From: Pseudomonas sp. LS44
Lineage (GTDB): Bacteria; Pseudomonadota; Gammaproteobacteria; Pseudomonadales; Pseudomonadaceae
Direction of reading: 5' to 3'
DNA: 64,000 bases
Assembly (NCBI RefSeq): GCF_024730785.1
Contig: NZ_CP102830.1
Coordinates: 1,550,001 to 1,614,000 of the forward strand
Part shown: positions 20,009 to 36,200 of the stretch, piece by piece
Layout of the letters: every line of letters starts with the position of its first letter
How positions within the stretch are numbered: position 1 is the stretch's first letter
The notes under the pieces: generated by a model
Databases searched by the model: none
The model's input: only the letters and a program-made list of their open reading frames with translations
What the model was told of the DNA's origin: nothing
Position numbers and translations under genes: made by a program

Positions 20009-20773
20009 ATGTACAAACTCGAAGTTCAAGACCTGTACAAGCGCTATGGCGATCACGAAGTGCTCAAGGGCGTGTCGCTGGCGGCCAAGGCCGGCGACGT
20101 GATCAGCATCATCGGCTCCAGCGGCTCGGGCAAAAGCACCTTCCTGCGTTGCATCAACCTGCTCGAGCAACCGCACGGCGGCAAAATCCTGCTCAACAAC
20201 GAAGAGTTGCAGCTGGTCGCCAATAAAGACGGCGGGCTCAAGGCCGCCAACCCCAAGCAGCTGCAGCGCATGCGCTCGCGGCTGTCGATGGTGTTCCAGC
20301 ACTTCAACCTGTGGTCACACATGAGCGCGCTGGAAAACGTCATCGAGGCGCCGGTGCACGTGCTCGGCATGTCGAAGAAAGAGGCGCTGGAAAAGGCCGA
20401 GCATTACCTGGCCAAGGTCGGCGTGGCGCACCGCAAGGATGCCTATCCGGCGCACATGTCCGGCGGCGAACAGCAGCGCGTGGCGATTGCCCGCGCCCTG
20501 GCGATGGAGCCGGAAGTGATGCTGTTCGATGAGCCAACCTCGGCGCTCGATCCGGAGCTGGTCGGCGAAGTGCTCAAGGTTATGCAGGATCTGGCCATCG
20601 AAGGCCGCACCATGGTGGTGGTCACCCACGAGATGGGCTTCGCCCGCGAGGTGTCCAATCAACTGCTGTTCCTGCACAAGGGCGTGGTCGAGGAGCGCGG
20701 ATGTCCGAAAGAAGTACTGGCCAATCCGCAGTCCGAACGGCTCAAGCAGTTCCTGTCTGGCAGCCTGAAGTGA
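20009..20773 (+). CDS. aotP: Arginine/ornithine ABC transporter ATPase
   Basis: A 254-residue HisP-type ATPase. Walker A is GSSGSGKST (residues 36-44), the signature is [15 protein letters not shown] (near 150), and Walker B is [14 protein letters not shown] (near 170), followed by the H-loop [12 protein letters not shown]. All are intact. It powers AotJQM uptake of arginine and ornithine for the catabolic genes downstream. No extra gene lies between aotM and aotP here. Confidence 0.95.
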   Translation: MYKLEVQDLYKRYGDHEVLKGVSLAAKAGDVISIIGSSGSGKSTFLRCINLLEQPHGGKILLNNEELQLVANKDGGLKAANPKQLQRMRSRLSMVFQHFNLWSHMSALENVIEAPVHVLGMSKKEALEKAEHYLAKVGVAHRKDAYPAHMSGGEQQRVAIARALAMEPEVMLFDEPTSALDPELVGEVLKVMQDLAIEGRTMVVVTHEMGFAREVSNQLLFLHKGVVEERGCPKEVLANPQSERLKQFLSGSLK

Positions 20774-20796
20774 ATGCGAGCGACTAGACTGCCGAC

Positions 20797-21777
20797 ATGA
20801 CTGCCCATCGAATTGCCTTCCTACTCTGGCCCAGTACCAAGCCGCTGACTCTGGCTCTGGCCGAAGAAGCGCTGCGTGTTGCCCAGCGCGTGCATCCGGA
20901 CGTCAGCTACGAGGTGTCGTTCCTGCAGGCTGAGCCGACCGAGGAGGGCGCCTGGCGTCTGCCGGGCGAGGCGTGGGCGGGCAAACTGGAGGGCTATCAG
21001 AAAATCTTTCTGGTTGCCGATGAACCGCCGGCGCCGTTGGCCAATGCATTGGCCAATGCGCTCAAGCAACTGGCGCGTTCCGGTTGCGTGGTCGGTGGTC
21101 TATCCGCGGGGGTCTATCCGCTGGCGCAGCTGGGCCTGCTCGACGGTTATCGCGCCGCCGTGCACTGGCGCTGGCAGGACGATTTCAGCGAACGCTTCCC
21201 CAAGGTCATCTGCACCAGCCACCTGTTCGATTGGGATCGGGACCGGCTGACCTCGTGCGGCGGCCTGGCGGTACTCGATCTGCTGCTCGCCGTGCTGGCC
21301 CGTGATCACGGTGCCGAATTGGCCGGCGCGGTCAGCGAAGAACTGGTGGTTGAGCGCATCCGCGAGGGCGGCGAGCGCCAGCGTATTCCGTTGCAGAATC
21401 GCCTCGGTTCCAGCCATCCGAAGCTCACCCAGGCGGTGCTGCTGATGGAAGCGAATATCGAGGAACCGCTAACCACCGACGAGATTGCCCAGCACGTGTG
21501 CATGTCGCGGCGCCAGCTGGAGCGGATCTTCAAGCAATACCTGAATCGCGTACCAAGCCAGTATTACCTGGAGCTGCGCCTGAACAAGGCACGCCAGCTG
21601 TTGATGCAAACCAGCAAGTCGATCATCCAGATCGGCCTGTCGTGCGGTTTTTCCTCCGGCCCGCACTTCTCCAGCGCCTACCGCAACTTCTTCGGCGCCA
21701 CCCCGCGCGAAGACCGCAACCAGCGGCGCAGCGCCAGCCCCTTCGAGCTCAGCCCGGCGGTCGTCGAGCGCGGCTGA
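20797..21777 (+). CDS. argR: AraC-family arginine regulator ArgR
   Basis: A 326-residue regulator with an N-terminal DJ-1/PfpI-like (glutamine amidotransferase fold) domain, seen in GGLSAGVYPLAQLGLLDG and TSCGGLAVLDLLLAVLARDHGAELA, and a C-terminal AraC-type double HTH (TTDEIAQHVCMSRRQLERIF and IIQIGLSCGFSSGPHFSSAYRNFFGATP). Pseudomonas ArgR of this type senses arginine and activates arginine transport and the succinyltransferase pathway while repressing synthesis. It lies at the end of the aot operon, 23 bp after aotP, so it probably controls its own expression through the aot promoter. Confidence 0.93.
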   Translation: MTAHRIAFLLWPSTKPLTLALAEEALRVAQRVHPDVSYEVSFLQAEPTEEGAWRLPGEAWAGKLEGYQKIFLVADEPPAPLANALANALKQLARSGCVVGGLSAGVYPLAQLGLLDGYRAAVHWRWQDDFSERFPKVICTSHLFDWDRDRLTSCGGLAVLDLLLAVLARDHGAELAGAVSEELVVERIREGGERQRIPLQNRLGSSHPKLTQAVLLMEANIEEPLTTDEIAQHVCMSRRQLERIFKQYLNRVPSQYYLELRLNKARQLLMQTSKSIIQIGLSCGFSSGPHFSSAYRNFFGATPREDRNQRRSASPFELSPAVVERG

Positions 21778-21993
21778 GTCCAGCATCGGCGTACTGCTGC
21801 GCGAGTACGCCCTACCACGTGGCCTTGCGTAGGGCGGACCGGAACGCCGGCCGCTTGAACAGGCGTGTAGGGCGGACTCAGGAGCGTCAGCGAACAGTCC
21901 GCCACGGGCTCGCCGTGACATGCGTGCAATTTTCTCTTGCGTCCCGCGCCACGTGCATCACCTGCGTTTAAACTGCGCCTTTCCGTCGTTTTG

Positions 21994-22060
21994 TGTCGCA
22001 TCGATGCAAGCCTCGGGAAAATCCGGGTGGGCGCTATAAGAAGTTGTCGCATCGCGGTAA
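21994..22060 (+). promoter_or_regulatory. Two ArgR-type half-sites upstream of aruC
   Basis: TGTCGC-N8-AA occurs at 21994-22009 and again at 22045-22060, in the same orientation, 51 bp apart (about five helical turns). Both match the Pseudomonas ArgR half-site. They lie 80-145 bp before the aruC start in a 361-bp gap that also has short GTAGGGCGGA repeats near 21829-21880 and no gene. This fits ArgR activation of the aru operon. Confidence 0.65.
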
Positions 22061-23359
<1,299 letters not shown>

Positions 23360-23480
23360 CGGCAAGGGGCGCAAGGACGCGCCAAAACTCAAGTTCTGTG
23401 TGTGCCATGCCCCTCAGGCATGGCTTTCTCTGGGCAGTTCCACGTGAGTGGCCCAGAGCTTTTCTTCCAAGGAGTACACC

Positions 23481-24497
23481 ATGCTGGTGATGCGTCCCGC
23501 GCAAATGGCAGATCTGCAAGATGTACAGCGTCTCGCCGCGGACAGCCCGGTGGGTGTCACTTCGTTGCCCGATGACGTCGAGCGTCTGAGCGACAAGATT
23601 GTCAGCTCTGAAGCCTCGTTCGCCGCTGAAGTCAGCTTCAATGGCGAGGAAAGCTACTTCTTCGTCCTTGAAGACAGCAGCAACGGCCGCCTGGTCGGCT
23701 GCTCGGGAATCGTCGCCTCGGCCGGCTATTCCGAACCGTTCTACAGCTTCCGCAACGAGACCTTCGTGCACGCCTCGCGGTCGCTGTCGATCCACAACAA
23801 GATCCACGTCCTCTCGCTGTGCCATGACCTCACCGGCAACAGCTTGCTGACCAGTTTCTACGTCGAACGCCCGCTGGTGGACACCACCTACGCCGAGCTC
23901 AACTCGCGCGCTCGGCTGCTGTTCATGGCCAGCCATCCCGAGCGCTTCGCCGATGCGGTGGTGGTGGAGATCGTCGGCACCAGCGACGAACAGGGCGATT
24001 CGGCGTTCTGGGATGCCGTGGGCCGCAACTTCTTCGACATGAGTTACAGCGAGGCCGAGCGTCTGTCCGGGCTGAAGAGCCGCACCTTTCTCGCCGAACT
24101 GATGCCGCATTACCCGATTTACGTGCCGCTGTTGCCGGATGCCGCTCAGGAAGCCATGGGCCAGGTGCATCCGCGGGCGCAGATCACCTTCGACATCCTG
24201 ATGCGTGAAGGCTTCGAGACCGACCATTACATCGACATCTTCGACGGCGGCCCGACCCTGCACGCGCGCGCCTCGGGCATCCGCTCCATCGCCCAGAGCC
24301 GCGTGGTGCCGGTACGCGTGGAAGAGGGCGGTCGCGGCGGACGTCCGTATCTGGTTGCCAACGGCCAGTTGCAGGATTTTCGCGCGGTAGTCCTCGAGCT
24401 CGACTGGGTGCCCGGCAAGCCAGTCAGCCTCAGTGCTGAAGCGGCTGAACTGCTCGGAGTCGGCGAAGGCGGCAGCGTGAGATTGGTCGCGGTTTGA
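23481..24497 (+). CDS. aruF: Arginine/ornithine succinyltransferase, alpha subunit
   Basis: From the ATG at 23481 (AAGGAG 9 nt upstream) the product is 338 residues. It belongs to the AstA family, and with AruG it forms the heteromeric enzyme that succinylates the alpha-amino group of arginine and ornithine. Conserved blocks include VMRPAQMADLQDVQRLA at the start, LCHDLTGNSLLTSF, GDSAFWDAVGRNFFDMSY and AQEAMGQVHP; the same blocks recur in AruG. The two subunits clearly arose by duplication. A 108-bp gap with GC-rich repeats follows. Confidence 0.95.
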   Translation: MLVMRPAQMADLQDVQRLAADSPVGVTSLPDDVERLSDKIVSSEASFAAEVSFNGEESYFFVLEDSSNGRLVGCSGIVASAGYSEPFYSFRNETFVHASRSLSIHNKIHVLSLCHDLTGNSLLTSFYVERPLVDTTYAELNSRARLLFMASHPERFADAVVVEIVGTSDEQGDSAFWDAVGRNFFDMSYSEAERLSGLKSRTFLAELMPHYPIYVPLLPDAAQEAMGQVHPRAQITFDILMREGFETDHYIDIFDGGPTLHARASGIRSIAQSRVVPVRVEEGGRGGRPYLVANGQLQDFRAVVLELDWVPGKPVSLSAEAAELLGVGEGGSVRLVAV

Positions 24498-24605
24498 GTT
24501 TTTGAGCCTTCTCCCCGCGAGAAGGTGGCCCGCTGGGCCGGGTGAGGGCGCTGCCCTCGCTGCCGTCCGCTCTCCGTCGGGAGAGGGAGAGTCTCTGGAG
24601 GCAAC

Positions 24606-28434
<3,829 letters not shown>

Positions 28435-28447
28435 GAGTACTTACACC

Positions 28448-28738
28448 ATGTCCGATGCCCTGCAACTGATCCTCGAAGATACCGACGGCACTCAGCTGGA
28501 AACCTCCTGCACCCGCTTTGCCGTCATGTGGCAGGGCAAGGAACTGTGGTTTCAGCAAGACGGCAGCGGCCAGCTGATCATCGGCGTCGATGTCGCGGAA
28601 GGCGATACCGAGTACGCCAACCTGCTGCTGCGTCCGCTGGCTACCAACCTGGTCAGCCTGCAGCTGGAAATGGAGCCGGCCGATGCGGGCGACGATGACG
28701 ACCACGTGCATGGTCCGGACTGTAATCACGACCATTGA
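28448..28738 (+). CDS. Conserved small protein of the aru operon, His/Asp-rich tail
   Basis: A 96-residue protein starting at the ATG at 28448, 13 bp after aruB. The body (LQLILEDTDGTQLETSCTRFAVMWQGKELW) is conserved in Pseudomonas at this place in the arginine cluster. The C-terminus is a short acidic and histidine-rich tail (DDDDHVHGPDCNHDH) with one cysteine, suggestive of metal binding. No catalytic motif; function unknown. Its constant position inside the operon suggests a link to arginine catabolism. Confidence 0.75.
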   Translation: MSDALQLILEDTDGTQLETSCTRFAVMWQGKELWFQQDGSGQLIIGVDVAEGDTEYANLLLRPLATNLVSLQLEMEPADAGDDDDHVHGPDCNHDH

Positions 28739-28740
28739 AA

Positions 28741-28880
28741 GCTGACTTCAAAATGCCTGCGCGTGCTGAAGCTGCGTTAAAAATGACTTTGAACTGCTCA
28801 TTTACAGCTCGTAAATTCCGCGTCCTCAGCCATTTTTGCCTTGTCTCAGCTGCGCTCGGCTATTTTGAAAAAAGCTTTCT
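28741..28880. repeat. Degenerate, inverted copy of the MITE-like element
   Basis: Blocks such as TGCTCATTTACA...CGTAAA and TTTTTGCCTTGTCTC align with the reverse complement of 18362-18513. The ends are diverged (ACTTCAAAATG and TTTTGAAAAAAGC), so this looks like an older insertion. It fills the 157-bp gap before aruE. Confidence 0.55.
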
Positions 28881-28895
28881 GAAAGAGGTAGCGCG

Positions 28896-29897
28896 ATGTT
28901 AGCCCTCGGCAAGCTGCTTGACCTGACTCTGGCCGGACATGAGCCGGCCGCCAAAGTCCAGCTCACCAGTGAGGGCGCACGCTTGCGCTGGCTGGCCGAG
29001 GGCGTACTGGAAGTCACCCCGCCCGCCGATGCCGACAGCGGCCTCGACCTGCTGTTGTCCGCCGGTGTGCATGGCAACGAGACGGCGCCGATCGAGCTGC
29101 TCGATCGCTTGTTGCAGGATATCGCCCGCGGCGCCTTGAAGCCGCGCGCGCGGCTGCTGTTCCTGTTCGGCAATCCCGAGGCGATGCGCCGCGGCGAGCG
29201 CTACATCGAGCAGGACATCAACCGTTTGTTCAACGGCAAGCACGAGCAAACCAGCGGTTTCGAAGCGCTGCGGGCCGGCGAGTTGGAGCGCCTGGCGGCG
29301 AATTTCTTCAGCAAGGCGGAACGCACCCGCCTGCATTACGACCTGCATACCGCCATCCGCGGCTCGAAAATCGAGCAATTCGCCCTCTATCCCTGGGCCG
29401 AAGGGCGCGCGCACTCCACTCATGAGCTGGCCCGCCTGTACGCCGCGGGAATCGAGGCGGTGCTGCTGCAGAGCAAGGCCTCGATCACCTTCAGCTCCTA
29501 CACCTACGCCCGCCTCGGAGCCGAAGCCTTCACTCTGGAGTTGGGCAAAGCGCGGCCGTTCGGGCAGAACCAGGTGGTCAGCCTCGATCGCCTGGACGCG
29601 CGCCTGCGCAGTTTGATCAGCGGTACCGAGCCGGACGTGGCGAAGAGTCTCGATGGCTTGCAGCTGTTCGCCGTGGCGCGCGAGGTGATCAAGCGTAGCG
29701 ATGAGTTCAAGCTGCACGTCCCGGCCGATATCGAGAACTTCAGCGAGCTGCCGCAAGGCTATTTGCTTGCCGAAGATATTGCCGGCATGCGCTGGGTCGT
29801 CGAGGAAGAAGGCGCTCGCCTGATTTTTCCCAATCCCAAGGTCAAGAACGGCTTGCGCGCGGCGATTCTGGTCGTCCCGGGCAGCTTACCGGCCTGA
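28896..29897 (+). CDS. aruE: Succinylglutamate desuccinylase
   Basis: AruE (AstE) releases glutamate and succinate in the last step of the pathway. The 333-residue zinc hydrolase of the aspartoacylase family shows the metal ligands His and Glu in [13 protein letters not shown] (near residue 53) and the third His in [11 protein letters not shown] (near 152). AAAGAGGTAGCG precedes the ATG. It ends the aru operon; no strong terminator was seen in the 322-bp gap behind it. Confidence 0.95.
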   Translation: MLALGKLLDLTLAGHEPAAKVQLTSEGARLRWLAEGVLEVTPPADADSGLDLLLSAGVHGNETAPIELLDRLLQDIARGALKPRARLLFLFGNPEAMRRGERYIEQDINRLFNGKHEQTSGFEALRAGELERLAANFFSKAERTRLHYDLHTAIRGSKIEQFALYPWAEGRAHSTHELARLYAAGIEAVLLQSKASITFSSYTYARLGAEAFTLELGKARPFGQNQVVSLDRLDARLRSLISGTEPDVAKSLDGLQLFAVAREVIKRSDEFKLHVPADIENFSELPQGYLLAEDIAGMRWVVEEEGARLIFPNPKVKNGLRAAILVVPGSLPA

Positions 29898-30219
29898 CGC
29901 CCAGGTTCGGGTTGGGCGTCCTAGATAGATTTTGGAAGGCCTTAGCTTGGCTTTCCGACTCCCCCGAAACTTCCGAACGTGCAAGTTAGCCGACGAAGCA
30001 TGCGAAACGGGCGTGTTCGCCGCAAAAAACTGTGACATTCTCCACCAAAAATCTAAGTCGGACGTTCGTGCAGGATGTACCGATCAGGAGTAGTTGCGTG
30101 GGGCGATGCGGGCAGGGCGGGGATAGCCGATTTCTCTCGATATTGAGGGGATCACAACTGGGGCTTACGGGGGTGCAAAGCCTGTCGGCGTATTCAGACT
30201 ATGCAGACGGGGTGCAGGG
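29898..30219. other. Gap before the autotransporter gene
   Basis: This 322-bp stretch has no convincing gene, repeat or strong hairpin. A GCAGGG sits just before the autotransporter ATG. Promoter elements could not be assigned with confidence. Confidence 0.4.
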
Positions 30220-33200
30220 ATGAACCGCATCTTCAGTCTGGTCTGGAAGCCTGGGCTGGGTGGCGTTGTCGCCGCCAGCGAGCATGCGCGGCGCGGTACT
30301 GGCCCAGCAGGTGCCAACCCCGCCAATCGACTGAAGACAGTCGGCCTGCTCAGCTTGTTGTTGCTGGAGGGACTGGCCGGATCGTCGGCGTTGGCCGCCA
30401 CTCGTCACTGGGACAGCAACACGGCCGCGGCCGGCCTGGGTGGTAGCGGAGCCTGGAACGCCAGCAACAACCTGTGGGGCGGCATGGATGGCGTCAATGG
30501 TCCCTTCGCCAGTTGGAACAACGCGGCCTTGGACGATGCAGACTTTCGCGGTACCGCCGGCACCGTCACCCTGAGCGGAGCGCTCACCGCTCATAACCTG
30601 ATATTCAATACCCCCGCTTATATCCTCACCGGCGGCACCCTTACGCTGGGCGGCAGCACCCCGACCATCAACACCGCCGCCAACGCCACGATTAACTCGG
30701 TGGTCGCGGGCAGTGCCGGACTGACCAAGGACGGCGCGGCGACCCTGACCTTGGGCGGCGTCAGCACCTACACCGGGGCTACCACCATCAGCGGCGGTGT
30801 GTTGCAGTTGGCCGCAGGCAACAACCGTTTGCCGACCGCGACGGATGTGAATATCGCCAATGCCGCTGGCGTTGCGCTCAATCTCAATAATCGCAACCAG
30901 CAGATTGCTTCCTTAACCGGTGGCGGTGCCGCCGGGGGCGCGGTGACGCTGGGCAGTGGCACGCTGACCATCAACAAAGCCAGCGGCAGCAGTGCCTTTG
31001 CCGGGATTATCAGCGGCACGGGCGGGCTGACCAAGGCCGGCGCTAGCACGCAGATTCTCTCTGGCAGCAATACATACAGCGGGCTTACCACGGTGAGCGC
31101 CGGCATTCTCAATATTCAGAACAATACGGCGCTGGGTGCCACCAGCGGCGCGACTACAGTCGCCGTTGGTGCCGAGCTGCAACTGCAGGGCGGCATCACA
31201 GTTGGTGCCGAAGCGCTGACCCTGAACGGTACGGGGATCGGCAACGGCGGTGCGCTACACAGCGTGTCCGGCAACAACAGCTATGCCGGCGCGGTGACCT
31301 TGGCCGGCAACAGCCGGATCAATTCGGATGCCGGTCTGCTTACCCTCAACGGCGCAACCATCAGCGGCGCAACCCGCAGCCTTACGGTTGGCGGCGCGGG
31401 CGACACCACGATCAACAATGTCATCGCCACCACCACCGGTGGCTTGACCAAAGACGGCAGCGGCACCTTGATCCTGAATGGCGCGAATACCTATAGCGGG
31501 GCGACCACGATCAATGCCGGAACGCTGCAACTGGGTACTGGCAACAACCGCTTGTCGACCGCGACCGCAGTGACCATCGCCAATGTGGCTGGCGCCACGT
31601 TGAATCTGAACGGTTTCAATCAGCAAGTGGCTTCATTGGCTGGCGGTGGCTCTACTGGCGGCGCAGTGGCGTTGGGCAGCGGTACCCTGACCATCAACAA
31701 AGCCAGCGGCAGCAGCAGTTTCGCCGGCACTATCGGCGGCACGGGCGGGTTGACCAAGACCGGTGTCGGCACGCAGATTCTTTCCGGTACCAACACCTAT
31801 GGCGGCGCGACCACGGTCAGCGCCGGCATTCTCAATATTCAGAACAGCAATGCCCTCGGCACCACCAGCGGCGCGACCACCGTGGCCAGCGGTGCGGAAC
31901 TGCAACTGCAAGGCAACATTGCAGTGGGTGCCGAAGCGCTGACCCTGAATGGTACGGGGATCGGCAACCGAGGTGCGCTGCACAACGTCTCCGGTAATAA
32001 CAGCTATGCCGGTGCGGTGACCCTGGGTAGCAACAGTCGGATGAATTCGGACGCCGGCTTGTTAACCCTGAACGGCGATACCGTCAGTGGCACGACTCAG
32101 ACCCTGACGGTCGGTGGTGCCGGCAATACCCTCCTGAACAACAGCATAGCGACCACCAGCGGCGGACTGACCAAGGATGGCACCGGCAAGTTGACCCTCA
32201 CCGGCGCCAGCACCTACGGCGGCGTCACCACGGTGAGCGCCGGGGCGCTGAACATTCAAAATAGCCTTGCTCTCGGCTCCACCAGTGGTGCGACGACCGT
32301 CGCCACGGGCGCCGAACTGCAACTGCAGGGTGGGATCAGTGTCGGGGCCGAAGCGCTAACTTTGAACGGCACGGGGATCGGCAACGGCGGGGCGCTGCAC
32401 AATATTGCCGGCGACAACAGCTATGCCGGTGCGGTGACGCTGGCCGGCAATAGCCGGATCAATTCGGATACCGGCCTGTTGACCCTGAACGGCGCGACGC
32501 TCAGCGGTGCTACCCGTACATTGACGGTCGGTGGCGCGGGCAATACCGCGATCAACAACGTCATCGCCACCACCACGGGCAGTCTGACCAAAGATGGCAG
32601 CGGTACGCTGACGTTGATGGGGGCGAATACTTATAGCGGTGTCACGACGGTGAGTGCCGGCATTCTCAATATCCAGAACGCTGCGGCGCTGGGCGCCACC
32701 AGCGGCGCGACCAGCGCGACCAGCGTGGCCAGCGGTGCCGAGCTGCAGCTGCAAGGTGGTATCACGGTCGGCGCCGAAGCGCTGACCTTGAACGGCACCG
32801 GCGTCGGCAATGCCGGCGCGTTGCATAACGTATCTGGCAACAACAGCTATGCCGGTGCGCTGACCTTGGCCGGCAATAGTCGGATCAATTCGGATGCCGG
32901 TCTGTTAACCCTGAACGGCGCGACCATTGGCGGCGCTACCCGCACCCTCACGGTCGGCGGCGCGGGCAACACCACCATCAATAATGTAATCGCCACAACT
33001 ACCGGTGGTTTGACCAAGGATGGCAGCGGTACGCTCATTCTCAACGGGGCCAGTACGTTCACCGGGGCGACCACCATCAATGCCGGGACGCTGCAGCTGG
33101 GCACTGGCAACAATCGGCTGTCCACCTCGACCGCCGTGAGCATTGCCGATGTGGCCGGCGCCACGTTGAATCTGAACGGCTTCAACCAGCAAGTGGCCTC

Positions 33201-36200
33201 GTTGGCTGGCGGCGGCGCTACGGGTGGTTCGGTGGCTTTGGGCGGCGGCACGTTGACGGTCAACCGAGCCAGCGGCAGCAGCAGCTTCGCCGGCGACATC
33301 AGCGGCACGGGTGGTCTGACCAAGGCTGGTGTCGGCACGCAGATTCTCGCGGGTAACAACACCTACAGCGGTGCTACGACGATCAACGCCGGGGCGCTGA
33401 ACATTCAGCATGGCAACGCGCTCGGTGCCACCAGCGGCGCGACCAGCGTGGCCAGTGGTGCCGAACTGCAACTGCAGGGCGACATCGTCGTGGGTGCCGA
33501 AGCGCTGACCCTGAATGGTACGGGGATCAGCAGCCGTGGTGCGCTGCATAACGTCGCCGGCAATAACAGCTACGCCGGTGCGGTGACGTTGGCCGGCAAC
33601 AGCCGAATTAACTCGGATGCCGGCTTGTTGACGTTGAGCGGTGCGACCCTCGGCGGTGCTACTCGCACCCTGACGGTCGGCGGGGCAGGCAACACCACGA
33701 TTAACAACGTCATCGCCACCACTACCGGTGGTCTAACCAAAGACGGCAACGGCACGCTGACCCTGGTCGGGGCGAATACCTACAGCGGCTTGACCACCAT
33801 CAGCGCCGGAGCGCTGAACATCCAAAATGGCAACGCGCTTGGCACAACGAGCGGCGCGACGACCGTGGCCAACGGCGCTGAACTGCAACTGCAGGGCGAC
33901 ATCGCGGTGGGTGCCGAAGCGCTGACCTTGAACGGTACCGGCATTGGCAGCGCCGGCGTGCTGCACAACGTATCCGGCAACAACAGCTATGCCGGTACGG
34001 TGACCTTGGTCGGCAATAGCCGGATAAATTCGGATGCAGGCCTGTTGACCCTGAACGGCGCGACCCTCAGCGGCGCCACTCGCACCCTCACGGTCGGCGG
34101 GGCGGGTAATACCACCATCAACAACGTCATCGCGACCACCACAGGCGGCCTGGTAAAAGAAGGCAGCGGCAATCTGAGCCTTAACGGCCTCAACACCTAC
34201 ATCGGTGTCACCTCGATCAGAGGCGGTAATCTGCAGATCAGCACCCTGGCAGCTGGCGGGGCGACCAGCGCCATCGGCGCCTCCAGCAGTGCGGCCAGCA
34301 ATCTGTTGATTGATGGCGGAGCGCTGCGCTATATCGGCGGCGCAACCGCGACCAACCGCAACTTCACCATCGGCGCTGGCGGAGCGACGCTCGATGCCAG
34401 TGGTAGCGGCGCTTTGACCTGGAGCGGTGGTCCCGCTTACAGCTTCGCCAACACCGCCGCCAACCTCACGTTGACCGGCACTGCGGCGAGCAATGTGTTT
34501 TCCGGAGCATTGCTGAATAACGGCTCCGGCGGTTTGGCCGTAACTAAAGCTGGCAGTGGCAGTTGGAACTTGACTGGCAGCAGTTCCAACTTCGCCACCT
34601 TGCAGATGCAGCAGGGCATGCTGGGGGTTAATGGCTCGGTTGCAGTCACCAATACCAGCTTCTTGGGCGCGGATACGACCCTGAATATCGCCAGCGGCGC
34701 CACCTTGCAGGCGAGTGCCACTACCGCCACCAATCTGCTCGGCAGCACCGGCCAGGACACCATCAATGTCGCCACTGGCGGCTTGTTGCGGGCAGCGGGC
34801 GACTTGGCGGATGGTGATGACCAACTGCTTCTCGCGGGTGCTCTGGATACCGGTACGGGCGGCCTGAGCATGGGTGCCGGCAATGACTGGCTAACCCTCA
34901 GGGACGGAGCTTCCTTAAGCGGCCTGCTGGATGGCGGCTCGGGCGACGATACGGTGCTGCTGGACAATGTGCTGGCCGTGTCGATTTCTGGTGCGGGTCT
35001 GATCGGCTTCGAACATTTGAGCAAACAGAACGTAGGCACCGTGAGTTTCACCGGCAGCAGCACGATTGCCGCCATGGATATCGCGGTAGGCACCTCCGCT
35101 ATTGGCGCGGCTGACAGCGTCACGGGGGTACAGAACACTAACGTGGCCAGCGGCGCGACCTTACGGGTCGACGGCAGCTACAGCGGCAGCGCGGGGGCGG
35201 ACAGGCTGGTCGTCAGCGGTACGATCAGCGGCAGCGGCAGCGTCGACCTAGGGGCTGGCGACGACAGTCTGACCCTCAACGACGGCGCTGATTTGTCAGC
35301 GCTGAGCGCCGGTTTGAGTGCCGGGGCTGGCGACGACAGTCTGATCGCCAACTTCACGGGTGACGCCACGCTGGGTGGGGTGAGCGATTTCGAGCGGCTG
35401 AACAAAACCAACAGCGGCATCCTGCACATCGACGGTACGGCGCCTTCTGACTTCGTTGAGGTGGCCATCGATGCCGGCACTCTCGCGATCGGTCCGGCCG
35501 GCAGCGTTACGGGCGCGCAAACCACCCGCGTAGCGAGTGGCGCCACCTTGCAGGTCGATGGTAACTACAGCGGCAGTGCAGGAGCGGACAGCCTGCTCGT
35601 CGGCGGGGTGGTCAGCGGCAACGGCACTATCGATCTAGGTGATGGCGATGACCGTCTAGCCGTTACCGACGGCGCCGATCTATCCGCGCTGAGTTCGGCC
35701 CTGATGGGTGGTGCCGGTAACGATATCGTGGTGGCCGACATTGCCAGTAGCGCGCGCCTGGGCGCGGCAGTGGGCTTTGAATCGCTCGAAAAGTTGGGCG
35801 TGGGTACGCTCGGTATCTACGGGCCGGTCACTTCGGTGTTCGATCGGGTGCAGGTCAGGGCCGGGACATTGCTGGTGGCCTCCGGGGTGACTGTCGATCC
35901 GCAGGCTACCGTGGTCGCCGGCGGCGCGACGCTGCAAGTGGATGGTAATTACCTGGGCACGCTGGGCGATGACACCTTCGATGTGAGCGGCGCGGTGACG
36001 GGCAGTGGGAACATCGATTTGCTTAGCGGCGCCGATGTACTGACGCTGCGCAACGGTGCCAGTCTGATCGGTTTCACTGGTCCGTTGGATGGCGGCAGCG
36101 GTGTCGATACCGTTCGCCTCGATGGATTCCAGGGCTCGCTGCCCAGCTTGATCAACTGGGAAGGCGTGCTGCTGAATAACAGCGCGCTCACCCAGCGCGC

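Noticed and set aside
31090-34215. CRISPR-like spacing of repeats
   Set aside because: Units are hundreds of bases long, coding and in frame; no short repeats with unique spacers and no cas genes anywhere in the window.
33733-34824. Long minus-strand frames opposite the autotransporter repeats
   Set aside because: They follow the repeat period of the sense gene and consist of GIAVVAG/TGPVENE-type repeats, so they reflect the sense repeats only.
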